Part shown: one piece after another, positions 46,448 to 56,500 of the stretch
Layout of the letters: the number at the start of each line of letters is the position of its first letter
Position numbering within the stretch: the stretch's first letter is position 1
Assembly: GCF_009687845.1 (NCBI RefSeq)
Contig: NZ_BLAD01000068.1
Coordinates: 1-64,000 of the forward strand
Source: Acrocarpospora corrugata
GTDB lineage: Bacteria > Actinomycetota > Actinomycetes > Streptosporangiales > Streptosporangiaceae
Direction of reading: 5' to 3'
DNA: 64,000 nucleotides
Program-made: the position numbers and the translations under genes
Notes under the pieces: generated by a model
The model's database searches: none
What the model was told of the DNA's origin: nothing
Seen by the model: only the letters and a program-made list of their open reading frames with translations

Positions 46448-47682
46448 GGTTCTTCTTTCCTGACAGCCAGGACCAGGTTGACCCTGGCTTCGATTTCGTC
46501 ACCGAGGAACGCGACCCCCTACGGGTGCGGCAGCGTGATGACCTCTACGCCCACGAAGTCCTGGATCCGCCGCCCTTCCACGGCCTATTGGTGTCGAAAT
46601 CTATCGTGGACGGCTACTCCGACGGGAGCGCCGGTAAGTACACGGGTGCTCAACGGCGCCGCCTTTATCGGGAAGGTGCGCGCGAGTTCTTCCGTCTCGA
46701 CCACGCCAGCGGACCGCTACGGATCATGGGTGACTGCGGGGCGTTCTCGTACGTCAAGGAGACCTATCCGCCCTATAGCGTCGATGATGTAATCGACTTC
46801 TATGACGGGTGCGGCTTCGACTACGGCATCGCCGTTGACCACGTCATCTTCCAATACGAACCAGAGATCAGCCGCGACGACGAACGAGCCATTGAATGGG
46901 TACGTCGCCAGGACATTACTCTCACCCTGGCCAACGACTTCTGGAAACGGTGCAAAGACCGCCGCGTCCGCTTCTCCCCGCTCGGAGTCGCCCAAGGGTG
47001 GAGCCCACAGTCCTACGCAGATGCGGTGGTCGCCCTGCAACGCATCGGCTATCGGCGCATCGCTATGGGCGGCATGGTGCCGCTGAAGACCCGCGAGATC
47101 CTCGCCTGCCTGCGTGCCGTCGATGACATACGGCGATCCGACACCCAACTACATCTTCTAGGCATCAGCCGCTGTGACGACATCCCCACCTTCGCCACTC
47201 ATGGAGTCACCAGTTTCGACAGTACCTCGCCGTTCCGGCAAGCGTTCAAGGACGACCGCGACAACTACTACACCTTCGATAGCACCTACATCGCTCTGCG
47301 CGTGCCACAGGTTGACGGCTACGTTAAGCTGCGCAAACGGATTGCCTCCGGTGAAGTAGACCAACGGCAGGCAATCATCCTAGAACGCTCCGCCCTGCGG
47401 CTGCTGCGCGACTACGACGCCGGCATTGCGTCTCTCGATGACACCTTGGCGGCGCTGCAGAACTACAGCCAAGTCTGGGACGGTAAGACCGACCGCAGTG
47501 CCGCCTACCGCCGGACGCTGCAAGATAGACCCTGGCGAGACTGCACCTGCACGCTGTGCCAGACCTTGGGTATCGAGATCGCCGTATTTCGCGGCACTGA
47601 ACGCAACAAACGGCGCGGCTTCCACAACCTGCACATCTTCAGGAACCGGTTGCGCGCCCAACTCGGAGAGGACCTCACGTGA
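46444..47682 (+). CDS. dpdA: DpdA, DNA guanine transglycosylase
   Basis: The 412 aa protein is a tRNA-guanine transglycosylase homologue that acts on DNA. DCGAF (97-101) is the substrate-binding Asp region, IAMGGMVPLK (206-215) is the TGT beta-strand loop, and SFDSTSPFR at 257-265 provides the probable nucleophile Asp259. A C-terminal zinc site is C-x-C-x2-C (Cys367, 369, 372) with His394. It lacks the PUA and tRNA-binding parts of archaeal TGTs. GTG 46444 overlaps the dpdB1 stop by 4 bases. Confidence 0.9.
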   Translation: MRFFFPDSQDQVDPGFDFVTEERDPLRVRQRDDLYAHEVLDPPPFHGLLVSKSIVDGYSDGSAGKYTGAQRRRLYREGAREFFRLDHASGPLRIMGDCGAFSYVKETYPPYSVDDVIDFYDGCGFDYGIAVDHVIFQYEPEISRDDERAIEWVRRQDITLTLANDFWKRCKDRRVRFSPLGVAQGWSPQSYADAVVALQRIGYRRIAMGGMVPLKTREILACLRAVDDIRRSDTQLHLLGISRCDDIPTFATHGVTSFDSTSPFRQAFKDDRDNYYTFDSTYIALRVPQVDGYVKLRKRIASGEVDQRQAIILERSALRLLRDYDAGIASLDDTLAALQNYSQVWDGKTDRSAAYRRTLQDRPWRDCTCTLCQTLGIEIAVFRGTERNKRRGFHNLHIFRNRLRAQLGEDLT

Positions 47683-48851
47683 CGCGGACACCCGCCACGC
47701 CGCCTAAGGCCAGCCGCCAACGGCGTACGTTGCGCTTGCCAGCCTTGGAGATCCAGCAAGGACCCAATCGGCGCGTCTATACCTTCGCCATCGACGGCAA
47801 ACACGTCGCGGACATCGCGACTGTGTCCCGTATCCGTCGCGACGAGGCCACCGAACTGCACGGATACCAACGGCCGGAGAGCCAGGCCCACGTCGCGGCG
47901 ATCCGCCGTTATCTCGACACTGACCCCAGCCCGCTGCTGCCCAACGCGATCGTGGTCGCCTTCGACGAGCGGGTCCGCTTCTATGCAGACGAGTCCACCG
48001 ATGAACGGCCTGCGTTCGTACGCTCCGGAACGATCATCATTCCTGTTGTCATCGACGGGGAGGAGGCGGACAAGCCGGGGTTCATTGTGGACGGCCAGCA
48101 GCGCAGCGCCGCCATTCGTGACTCCAAGCTCGATGAATTCCCGATCTGCGTCACCGCGTTCATTACCGATACTCATGCTGACCAGCGATCCCAGTTCATC
48201 CTTGTCAACTCCACCAAGGCATTGCCGAAGGGCTTGATTCACGAGCTTCTCCCCGGGGCGGCCGGTGCGCTCCCGGCGCCGCTCATGGCACGCCAATTGC
48301 CGGCAACCCTCGTTGAACGACTGAACTTTTCAACGACGTCGCCGCTGCGTCGCATGATCCAGACGCCGACCAATCCGAATGGGCTGATCAAAGATAACTC
48401 GATACTGCGAATGTTGGAGAATAGCCTGAGTAACGGAGCTCTTTATCCCTATCGTGGCGACGGTAGAGGCCCGAACTTCGGCTGTATGATATCAATCCTG
48501 GATAACTTCTGGGGTGCGGTGGCCGAGGTGTTCCCGGACGCGTGGAACAAGTCGCCGCGGCGGTCGCGGCTTATGCACGGGGTCGGCATCATGGGCATGG
48601 GCGCGCTCATGGACGAGATTTCGCACGCGCGCGGCAGCGCTTATGAGATCGTGAGTGCGGCAGAGTTCGCCGTCGATCTTAAAGTGATCGCCGATGACTG
48701 TCACTGGACCGAAGGATCTTGGCCCTTCGCGGATGGGCCGCGCGCATGGAATGGAGTGGAGAACACCTCGCGCGACATTGCCCGCTTGCAGGACTACCTC
48801 ATCTCCTGTTACGAAGTCAGGGTAGGCCGTAGGCGCGGCGGAACTCGATAA
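47679..48851 (+). CDS. DpdB-like DGQHR-domain protein, copy 2
   Basis: The 390 aa protein has the same architecture as copy 1: VSRIRRDEATELHGYQRPES, DGQQR at 138-142, and VNSTKALPKGL. Similarity is clear but far from identity, so the duplication is old or the copies came separately. GTG 47679 overlaps the dpdA stop by 4 bases, and it ends the plus-strand operon. Both copies keep the motif, so neither looks inactive. I do not assign a symbol because which copy is the DpdB equivalent is not known. Confidence 0.8.
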   Translation: MTRTPATPPKASRQRRTLRLPALEIQQGPNRRVYTFAIDGKHVADIATVSRIRRDEATELHGYQRPESQAHVAAIRRYLDTDPSPLLPNAIVVAFDERVRFYADESTDERPAFVRSGTIIIPVVIDGEEADKPGFIVDGQQRSAAIRDSKLDEFPICVTAFITDTHADQRSQFILVNSTKALPKGLIHELLPGAAGALPAPLMARQLPATLVERLNFSTTSPLRRMIQTPTNPNGLIKDNSILRMLENSLSNGALYPYRGDGRGPNFGCMISILDNFWGAVAEVFPDAWNKSPRRSRLMHGVGIMGMGALMDEISHARGSAYEIVSAAEFAVDLKVIADDCHWTEGSWPFADGPRAWNGVENTSRDIARLQDYLISCYEVRVGRRRGGTR

Positions 48852-49411
48852 CACGCCGCATACTGTAAACGTTCAGAGTGATCTGCGCGTCGGTTTATGT
48901 TCAGAGGGCGGATCAGGCATTGGCGCGGTTCGGCCCCAGTCATGGGGCCGGTGGATAGGAACGCCGCGAGGAGATGGTAGGCCTGCAGCAGCTGTTATCT
49001 GGTGATCGAGATCGTGGGAGTGTCCGTCGCCGGAGTCTCGGGTGTTTGGGGTGCCCCGGAGGGACGTGTCGAATCTGGGTGAGGAGTTGTGCCAGTTGGG
49101 CCCGCTCGCCGGGGTGTAGTTGGGCTTGCGGTGCGGATCGAGGCCGGAGTGTTGGATGGCATGGTGATGCCGGTCAGTCGGCGGCGGCACGTGGGTATCG
49201 GGGGTGGCTAGGCAGTTTCTTGAGGCGCTAGCTTGGGGCCGTTGTTCGCGATGACCTTCATTAGTGATGGAGCCGGTCCAGGATCGCGTGACCAAGACCT
49301 CGTCGACGGCCCCCTTCGCCCTGCTACGCTTCCCGCTCGGTTGACGAGAAGTCACCATGGCGACGACGACATCGAACCCGCACCGCCAATCCCACTGCCA
49401 GCGGCGATCAC
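48852..49411 (+). other. Spacer between the two Dpd operon ends
   Basis: No credible gene on either strand. The six frames give only proline/histidine/arginine-rich low-information peptides. It may be a relic of a mobile element, given the IstB fragment nearby. The 3' ends of the convergent transcripts fall here, but I see no strong terminator hairpin. Confidence 0.4.
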
Positions 49412-49693
49412 CTAGAGGCTGACCCCGCAGTGTGGACAGTAGCGACCATATCTAATATCTTTTGCGGCGGCGCCGAACCACCGCTCACAGTTTGAGCAAT
49501 GTATTATGGCCTTATGGCACCCTGGACAGAAATGGCTATCGGGAAGAGGGCCTTCGTCATCTTCGCGCGCGTTTTGCCCGGAGTCACTGCCAATGACCGC
49601 GTTGACGAATAGGTCAAAAAATTCACCGGCCGATGGCAACGCTTGTGATTCGGTGTCGTGCTTGAGCCCACAATGCGGGCAGTGAATTTTCAT
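49412..49693 (-). CDS. Small zinc-ribbon protein A
   Basis: The 93 aa protein has four C-x2-C pairs: CPHC (5-8), CPGC, CSNC and CPHC near the C-terminus, so it should form two zinc ribbons. An acidic, helical middle (about 20-55) separates the first pair from the others. It is paralogous in layout to zinc-ribbon B just upstream. It is the last gene of a three-gene minus-strand set downstream of dpdD. Lower local GC than the neighbours suggests foreign origin. Function unknown. Confidence 0.72.
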   Translation of the reverse strand: MKIHCPHCGLKHDTESQALPSAGEFFDLFVNAVIGSDSGQNAREDDEGPLPDSHFCPGCHKAIIHCSNCERWFGAAAKDIRYGRYCPHCGVSL

Positions 49694-49701
49694 ATGAGAC
49701 C

Positions 49702-50004
49702 CTATGTGGTGAACTGTGCATTACAGTAGGGACATTTATGCGGACTTCCCGCAGCTTCTCTTCCGACGCCGACCCATCGCCCGCAGGATATTTTTGGACA
49801 GCGAAAATTTAGTTCCCGACAGGTCGGGCATCGACTCATCTCGACCGAGCTTCCCGGCCTGTAATCACCCATACGGACATTCGTGATGGTGTTTCGGAAA
49901 AGGTGAAAGAGTTTATCCGCCTCTTCCAAAAAAGACTCTTCCTGGGATGACCGGGTGTTCCAGTATCGCCGTCCGCAGTGCCCGCATTCCACTCTCGCCG
50001 GCAT
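49702..50004 (-). CDS. Small zinc-ribbon protein B
   Basis: The 100 aa protein has CGHC (7-10), CPTC, C-x4-C and CPYC, the same order and spacing as protein A, including RCPKISCGRWV matching HCSNCERWF. Between the first and second pairs both have a predicted helix with FxxLFxNxI-like hydrophobics (DKLFHLFRNTI here, EFFDLFVNAVI in A). GGAAGG precedes ATG 50004. Eight cysteines point to a nucleic-acid or protein-binding double ribbon. Confidence 0.72.
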   Translation of the reverse strand: MPARVECGHCGRRYWNTRSSQEESFLEEADKLFHLFRNTITNVRMGDYRPGSSVEMSRCPTCRELNFRCPKISCGRWVGVGREAAGSPHKCPYCNAQFTT

Positions 50005-50007
50005 GGA

Positions 50008-50445
50008 TCAGGCCTTCCTTCGACCCCTTGGAGGTTTCTTCGCCGTGGGCAACGGTCCTCGTGGACCGCTATTGGTCAGCCCGCTCACCACCGCGGCACC
50101 GACAGATCCGATGATGACTGCGCTTTCGAGGATCTGGGGACCTTTCTCAGCGACCGCATCGACTGCCCCGCCGACCGTATCGGCAGCGCTGGAGATCGCC
50201 CCGGACAATCGATCCTTCAAGGTCGGAGGCGGTTCCGGGCTGAGTTCGTCGTAAACCGCGAGTGTGACGGTCCCCAGAATGGGGACACCGTGCGCTTCGC
50301 CGACCTTGTCGATGGCGTGGCGAACCGCGGCACGCGCCACCGTTTCTTCTAGGGATCGTTCCAAAACTCCCCCAAAGTGACTTATTGTTGATGATGATAC
50401 GAACGTTCGCCAAGGTTGGCAAGTGAGCTCAGTGCTCCATTCCAT
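50008..50445 (-). CDS. Hypothetical protein with a C-terminal membrane helix
   Basis: The 145 aa frame has a helical N-domain (VARAAVRHAIDKVGEAHGV), a short LGTVTLAVYDELSPEP region, an amphipathic Ala/Gly segment, and a hydrophobic glycine-rich helix SAVIIGSVGAAVVSGL near the C-terminus with a basic tail. The first 26 residues look poorly coding, so the true start may be TTG 50364, next to GGGGGAG. It ends 3 bases before zinc-ribbon B starts. I recognise no family. Confidence 0.55.
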   Translation of the reverse strand: MEWSTELTCQPWRTFVSSSTISHFGGVLERSLEETVARAAVRHAIDKVGEAHGVPILGTVTLAVYDELSPEPPPTLKDRLSGAISSAADTVGGAVDAVAEKGPQILESAVIIGSVGAAVVSGLTNSGPRGPLPTAKKPPRGRRKA

Positions 50446-50639
50446 TGAGAATCCGGCTATTTTGGCCCAACCATCTTACTTTTATGGACGTCCGCAAAAG
50501 ACCCCCATCCAGGTCGTACTCACGCAGGCAGGCCGGGAACTCCGATCTCCGGATTCTGGCGAATTCCGACTTAGAGCAAAGCCCCCTTCTCGACGGGCAA
50601 CAGCAGAAGCCGCATCGAGTTCGCCCCCTGCCTCCATCG

Positions 50640-50769
50640 GATCAGGGTCCGTCAGCTTTCGCGCCGCCACCGTCGCGAAAGCCTGTCCCCATTCATCTGG
50701 GGCTGAGGCCTTGTTGGGAGTCAGGATGATCGAGCCCTTGCCGTAGCGCTTGGAGGTCATTCGGGTCAT
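50640..50769 (-). pseudogene. IS21-type IstB ATPase fragment
   Basis: The minus-strand peptide SKRYGKGSIILTPNKA followed by EWGQAFA matches the region after Walker B of IstB transposition helpers (typically RYxKGSIILTSN...EWG). Downstream of about 50640 the match decays. No IstA, terminal repeats or Walker A part is present, so only a scrap of the insertion sequence remains, just beyond dpdD. Confidence 0.6.
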
Positions 50770-50796
50770 ATCATCGACCGGCCACCACCGGGCTGG

Positions 50797-53052
50797 TTAC
50801 GGTGCACCACTCGTGAGGCGGTCGTCGCGGGTAGGCGTGGCTTCGTCGCGGAGCCATGCCTCCACGGCCTCGATCATGGAGGTCGACCCTTTCCCGGCGG
50901 CGTAGCGGATCGGCGCGGTCGGCCGTTCCGCCTTGAGGGCGGTCGTGGCGGCATGGGTGGCGGCACGATCCATGACGATGAACAGGTCCGCGGCACGCGC
51001 CGCGGCACGCAACGCGTCGGTCGCCACGTGGTCGGCGCAGACCAGTACGTCGAGGCCGGGGTGACGCTGACGCAGAATCCGCGCGGCGCGGTCGAGCGCG
51101 TGTTCCTGCAGCGAGTACAAGCCGATGCAGAGGCCTGGGCGCGCGGTCGCTGGTCGCTCGCCGACGGTCTCCGATGGGGGCGGGACCGCGACGATGAGCC
51201 CGAACGACGGGGCAAGGTCGACGGCGATGGCGAGTGCCGCTGACGGGACGCGTGTGGCGTTGTAGGCCCCGATGCGTGACAGCATCGGGGCGGCGAACTT
51301 GTCGAGGCTGTCACTGACGTCGGAGCGGTGGGCGAGGAGGTGTTCGAGCAGGTCCAGGCCGATCGGCAGGTCGGCGTCGGTGAGGAACGGGTCCCACCCG
51401 GCGCGGAGAAGTTCGACGACCTCGTCGAAGGTCTGCACGCCGAGACCGAGCTCGACGAGGTCACCGACGAGTTGCACGATCCGCGCCGCACGATGCCGGT
51501 CACCGCTGCTGTCGTGGTAGGCCCACAACTCCAGCACCTGGTAGCTGAGCGACCGGACGTCGTCGATCGGGGCTTCACTGGTCTTGAGGTCGCGGACCAG
51601 ATCGATGCACACGTCGATTCCGGGGGAAAGTCGTCCAAGCCCGTCGCCGCCCATGACTTCCCGGATCGCCTGGCACGCGGCGTCGGTACCGCCAGGCGCC
51701 CGCAGTTCGGCCACGCCGATGCGTTCGATGGACGCGACGAGGTCAGATATCCGTTGACGGTTCGTCGAGGCGGAGAACAAGTCGATGAGCTTGACTGGCA
51801 GCGCTGCCGGTTCGATCTGACTGTCGAAGCGTTGCGCCGAGTTGAAGGCACGGCGGATGGCGTCGTCGCCGTACTCAGCGCGGTGACGCTCTAGCAGGGC
51901 AATCGCTTTGGCCGTGAAAGTGTGCGACACCGCCTCGACGACGGCTGGTAGGTCGACGAGGTCGGCGGACAACTCCGACAGCAGGTCGACGGCGGCGTCG
52001 AAGCGGCCGGCCTCGATGGCCTCCTTGGCGCGCTGGCGCAGTTGCGCGATCGAGGGCGCGGCCACGGGCGCGGTGGGGGCACGACTAGCGGCAGGTACGG
52101 TGCTCAGCACGGCGACAATGGTCGGGTCTGCGGCCCATCCCGCCTCTGTTAGTCGCTGTCGCAGCAGTTCGGGTGGCTCGCCGGCGGCGAGTGCCCACAG
52201 CGCGTAATACCGCGCGCCAGCGGCTGACCGGATCGTCGACACCGAGTCGATGAGGGCGTTGAAGCGTGTGGCGACCGGTGCGAACGTCACCAGGTCGGGC
52301 GAGTCCGGCAGGTTTGACATGGCCAGACGCGCGAGGGCGTCGGAGGCCAGGCTCGGACGGGGGAGCCTCAGCAGCATGTCCAGAGCCGGGTGCTGGTCGA
52401 GGTCGTTCCAGCGTTCGAATGCGGCGAGCAGTTGGATCTGGAGGAACAGTCGGTTCGCCTGCGACAAGCGGTGGTCGTTGGCGAGGATCGCGTAGGCAGC
52501 CTGCGCTGCCTGTTCCGCGCCAGCGGCGCAGGCGTCAGCCAGGCCGCCAATGAGGCGTCCGATGGGCAGGGAGATTCGTGCCTGTCGCCGGGGCGCCGAC
52601 CCGATCGAGGTCAGCAGGGCCTGAATCGACTCGCGTACGAGGTTGCGGGCCTGGGCCTGGTCGGCAACCCTGAAGCGATAGACGTAGCGGCTGTTGCCGG
52701 CGAACGCAACTGCTGCCTCCTCCAGAGGATCGCCGTTCGTTCTGCCGTATATGCTCTGGCCGTCGAAGTCGGTCCAGGTCTTGCCGATGTGCGACTGCAG
52801 CAGTTCGCGCAGCATGCGGGACTGGTCTTCCGTGAACGCCATGGCGAAGTAATGGGTCGCGCCCCCGATGAGCGCGGGCAGCACCACCGGCTGGGGAGGT
52901 TCCTGGGCGATGAGCTCATCGGCGGTCGCGACGAGACGGTCGAGGGCGGGTATTCCGCTGCCAATGCGCAGGTTGTTGGGCGGTGCGAAGAACGCGTCTC
53001 GAAGTGACGGCCAGCGCTGTAGGACGGTCGTCGGGGCAATCTCCTGGCTCAT
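50797..53052 (-). CDS. dpdD: DpdD-like protein of the Dpd system
   Basis: The 751 aa protein has no catalytic motif I recognise. An N-terminal domain (1-170) contains PVVLPALIGGATHYFAMAFT and a YGRTN segment. A long alpha-helical middle follows, possibly TPR-like, and the C-terminal 110 residues look Rossmann-like, ending RYAAGKGSTSMIEAVEAWL. Size and position, directly after dpdK with an ATGA overlap, favour DpdD. In Salmonella dpdD belongs to the gene set thought to act in restriction. The assignment is by context, so a lineage-specific protein remains possible. Confidence 0.62.
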   Translation of the reverse strand: MSQEIAPTTVLQRWPSLRDAFFAPPNNLRIGSGIPALDRLVATADELIAQEPPQPVVLPALIGGATHYFAMAFTEDQSRMLRELLQSHIGKTWTDFDGQSIYGRTNGDPLEEAAVAFAGNSRYVYRFRVADQAQARNLVRESIQALLTSIGSAPRRQARISLPIGRLIGGLADACAAGAEQAAQAAYAILANDHRLSQANRLFLQIQLLAAFERWNDLDQHPALDMLLRLPRPSLASDALARLAMSNLPDSPDLVTFAPVATRFNALIDSVSTIRSAAGARYYALWALAAGEPPELLRQRLTEAGWAADPTIVAVLSTVPAASRAPTAPVAAPSIAQLRQRAKEAIEAGRFDAAVDLLSELSADLVDLPAVVEAVSHTFTAKAIALLERHRAEYGDDAIRRAFNSAQRFDSQIEPAALPVKLIDLFSASTNRQRISDLVASIERIGVAELRAPGGTDAACQAIREVMGGDGLGRLSPGIDVCIDLVRDLKTSEAPIDDVRSLSYQVLELWAYHDSSGDRHRAARIVQLVGDLVELGLGVQTFDEVVELLRAGWDPFLTDADLPIGLDLLEHLLAHRSDVSDSLDKFAAPMLSRIGAYNATRVPSAALAIAVDLAPSFGLIVAVPPPSETVGERPATARPGLCIGLYSLQEHALDRAARILRQRHPGLDVLVCADHVATDALRAAARAADLFIVMDRAATHAATTALKAERPTAPIRYAAGKGSTSMIEAVEAWLRDEATPTRDDRLTSGAP

Positions 53053-53588
53053 GTGAACAGGCTCATCAGTTCGGTGGTGACCGTCGCGACGTGCGCCGGG
53101 TCGGTGGACACCGTCACCAACTCTCCGTTGATCTCGACTCCCCGATAGGTCAGGTTCATCGATCCGTGGACGATCCAGTCATCGCCTCCGATCGCCTTCT
53201 CGTGGTCGAGCACGGTGTCCGGGTCATGAGTGGACTGGCGCGGGTGAAACAGCGCCTCCGTCCCGTCGCGTCGTGCGACGTCTTGGAGCCGTTCGACGAA
53301 ACGCGTTTGAGCCGCGCCGGGCCCGCAGTGCAGGTAGACGCTGGTCTGCCGGGCGAGAAGGGTGCGCAGGATCGCCGACAGGCGGATAACTCGAGTTCCC
53401 CAGGCCGTATCGAGGACGCTGAAACGTCCGCCCCGGTTATCCAAAAGCGGTACGTCGCTGATCCAGGGCGAGGCGATCAGCAGGCGGCGTCCGGGCGCGA
53501 GTAACTCACTGACGATCAGCCCCTGGAGGGCCTCGCCGATGAGGCGGTGCGGGCGGGCGGCGAGCCGGTGAATGTGGCGGGTACTCAC
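53049..53588 (-). CDS. dpdK: DpdK, phospholipase D-like nuclease
   Basis: The 179 aa protein has a single HKD motif, DHEKAIGGDD, where H-x-K-x4-D is exact, followed by HGSMNLTYRG, the usual PLD-family NLT element. PLD nucleases work as dimers with one HKD from each subunit. It is the likely DNA-cutting component of Dpd restriction. Start GTG 53588 and stop overlap dpdJ and dpdD by 4 bases each. Confidence 0.85.
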   Translation of the reverse strand: MSTRHIHRLAARPHRLIGEALQGLIVSELLAPGRRLLIASPWISDVPLLDNRGGRFSVLDTAWGTRVIRLSAILRTLLARQTSVYLHCGPGAAQTRFVERLQDVARRDGTEALFHPRQSTHDPDTVLDHEKAIGGDDWIVHGSMNLTYRGVEINGELVTVSTDPAHVATVTTELMSLFT

Positions 53589-56500
53589 TGCGGCGACTCC
53601 TCCAGCGACACATCTACGGCCAGGAAGCCGTCGCGGCGAGAGGCAGCCTCCACATGCGGGTGCACGTGCAGCCAGCCCAATTCGATCGGCTGCGTGACGA
53701 GGTGCTGAAGCGCCTGCTTGAGGCGGGCACGGTCATTGGTTCCCGAGACCAGCCGACACCGCCCCGAGGCGGCGATCCGCTCGGTGAGCCGGCGGGTCCA
53801 CTGCGGATCGTCGATGTCGACGTTGTCGACGGGGTCAGGCAGAGCGTCTAGCACCAGCGTCCGTTCGGTCATCGGGCCCTCGTTGACGAAACGGTTCGAT
53901 GCTACGAGAGACTGGGCCCGCCGCGCTTCGGCTCTGGGCCACAACAGTCCTTGCAACACCGATTGTGCCCACGTCTCGCCTTCGCTGGCGCCTTCGGGAA
54001 CGGCTAGGACCAGCCTGTCCCGGATGTGGGGATCGGCGGCAAGGGCCATACAGATGCTGCGGTGATCGATCGCAAACCCGGCACGGGCTTCGATGTCCTC
54101 CCAGCGGGCCAGGCAGTCTCGCAGCAAAAGATCGGACTCAGGCCCGGACTTGGCGCGGAAGACGCGGCTGGCCAGGGTGGTGACGGTGACGTGGGCGGGG
54201 CTGACTCCGTGGGCGGTGAGCAGAGCGAGCAGATCCTGCCAGGTAGTGAGCCGGTCCCTGGTCGCAGTGCGGAATTGGTGCGCGGCGTCGGCGATCTCGG
54301 GTTCGTTGGTGAGCAGGCCTAGGGTGTTGCGGAGCGACCGGTCGACCTCCTCCAGATCGGACGGTTGCAGGGCTGCGACCACGAGGTAGTCGAACTGTCG
54401 CGGGTCGTCGCTGATTCGTGAGGTCAGTGCCTCGATCATCCCGCCTCCGCCGATGGTGGCGTCGCTGAGCACGAACGTTGCGGTCGGGCCGTCCGCGACA
54501 GGGTCGACGTCGACGATGCTGTCGAGGTCAGTGTCGAAGTCGGGGCAGAGTTGCTGTGCGGCAGCTTGCCACGCGGCGGCCATGGTGTGCACGTAACGGG
54601 TACGCAGCCAGGGCAGCCAGGCGTCGTTAGGCTCGGCGACCAGCAGGCCGATGCTCTCGGCGATCACATGCGCCACGGGGCCGTCGATCAGCACGTCGAG
54701 CAGTTGTTGATGGCGGGGGGCCAAGTCGTGGTCTTCGTCGTCGTCCTCGTCGTCGTCAAGCCCGATCACCCCTTCGCTGAGCAGATCGGCGACGAGTCGG
54801 CGCCACTGCGCGGCCGACAGCATCGACAACTGCGCCGGGTCGGTGTTGTCTCGCACTGCTACGGCGGACGCCGCGACGATGGCCTCTGCGATGTTGCGCG
54901 ACAAGAACGTGTCAACCCGAAGCGCGTGCAGCCGGGCGCGGAGTTGATCGACGAAGAAGTCCCGGCGAAGTTGGTGAAGGCGTCGCGGCGAGCGGTGAAG
55001 ACCGAAGGCTGCCAACGTCTGCGGTATCGCGACGGTGATGACCTGGGCATCAACGGTGGCCTCGTACCCGACGGCGGCCGGTTGGCCATGCCAGGTGAAG
55101 CTGTTGGTCATCTGTTGGCGTCCACCGCCGCGCCGGACCACGCTGGCCGACGCCTGCGTGGCGTACCGCCAGTTGCGCAGCGCGCCCCGACCGGTGTGCA
55201 GGTATGCCCGTACGGAGGTCACGTTGCCTACCAGCGGGCCGGAGCGAGGCCGAGTCACCTCGATCCCGTCGTTGGGTGCCTGTCGGCGCACCTGCCAGTG
55301 CAGGCGACCGTTCGACGAAGGTTGCACCGCCCTTTCAGGGACCTGCGGTGCGGTGATGAGCGGGCGCACCAGCGGGACCGATTCGTGATCGCTGGGAACC
55401 TCCCCGATGATCTGCCCGCTTCGGGCAAGACCCTCCTCCAGCGCGACGGCGGCGCCGTCGGATGCGGGTTCGATCCACAGGCCTTGACCGCGTTCTACGG
55501 CCCACCGCATGGTGACCTTGCCAGGCGCCAGTTCGTTGAGCGCCATGTGTACCGCGATCGACTCGCGGGCCGCTTCGTCGTAGTCGCTCGGCGGATTGAT
55601 GGCCACCTCGGGCAGGCACAGGTCGCTAAATAGTGCCTTCGGGATGAACTCTGGCAGCGGCGAGTCGTTGACCCATTCCTCCCGCCCGGGATTCACCTCA
55701 CCGTTTTCGTAGGCAGCCCACCTGCTCAGCAGGCGGCGGCGAGCGGTCGGCACAGCGTCAAGGAGCAGCGAGCGAGGTTGCTCCCAGCACACTGCCTCGA
55801 CTTCCTCGGCTGTCAACTGCAGCGACGACCCTATGAAGGTCATCAAGTCCTGGCGTTCGGGTCCGCCGTTCAGCACCTGGGTGAGCCGGACTCCCACCTC
55901 TTGGCGCAGTTGGGCATGCGCAGAGTCGGGCTGGATGAACACCTTGCGCATGCTCCGGCCGCCCACGCGGACCGTCACGTCCAGTCGATGCGCCGCCCAG
56001 TCGATCAGGCACATCGCCGCCTGCATCTTTCGTACCGACTGGTTGCCCAGCGGCAAGCGTTTCTCGGGCAGCGCCGGGGCAAGCAGGGTTTCGTAGTCCA
56101 GGTAAGCGTTGCGGTCGCGTCCGAAGTCCGACAGCACCACGACGGTCCATGGTCGCTGGGTCTGGATGCGCCCGGCGCGTCCTCGCCGCTGTAAGAACGA
56201 CGCCACATCGCGGGGGGCTTTGTGCTGCAGGACCGCCCCCACGGTTGGGTCGTCGAACCCGACCTCGAGCGAGGATGTGGTCACGACGATGTCGGCGCCC
56301 ACTCGGACCCCAGTGTCTTGCGATGACGTACGACCGATCGCCAACCCCCGATCGTCGAAGCCAAGCAGTTCGGGCATCCACCACTGCTGGCCGTCGGCGT
56401 CTCGCTGGCCCCAGTCGACTACCGGGCCGAATCTTTGCCCAGCCCGACTCATCCGCAGACTGGCGAGTGCAACGCCGTTGCGCCTGGGTCGGCCCATCTC

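Noticed and set aside
48873-49358. 161-codon minus-strand frame between the Dpd operons
   Set aside because: Pro/His/Arg/Ser-rich low-information peptide with no recognisable fold; behaves like a GC-driven open frame.
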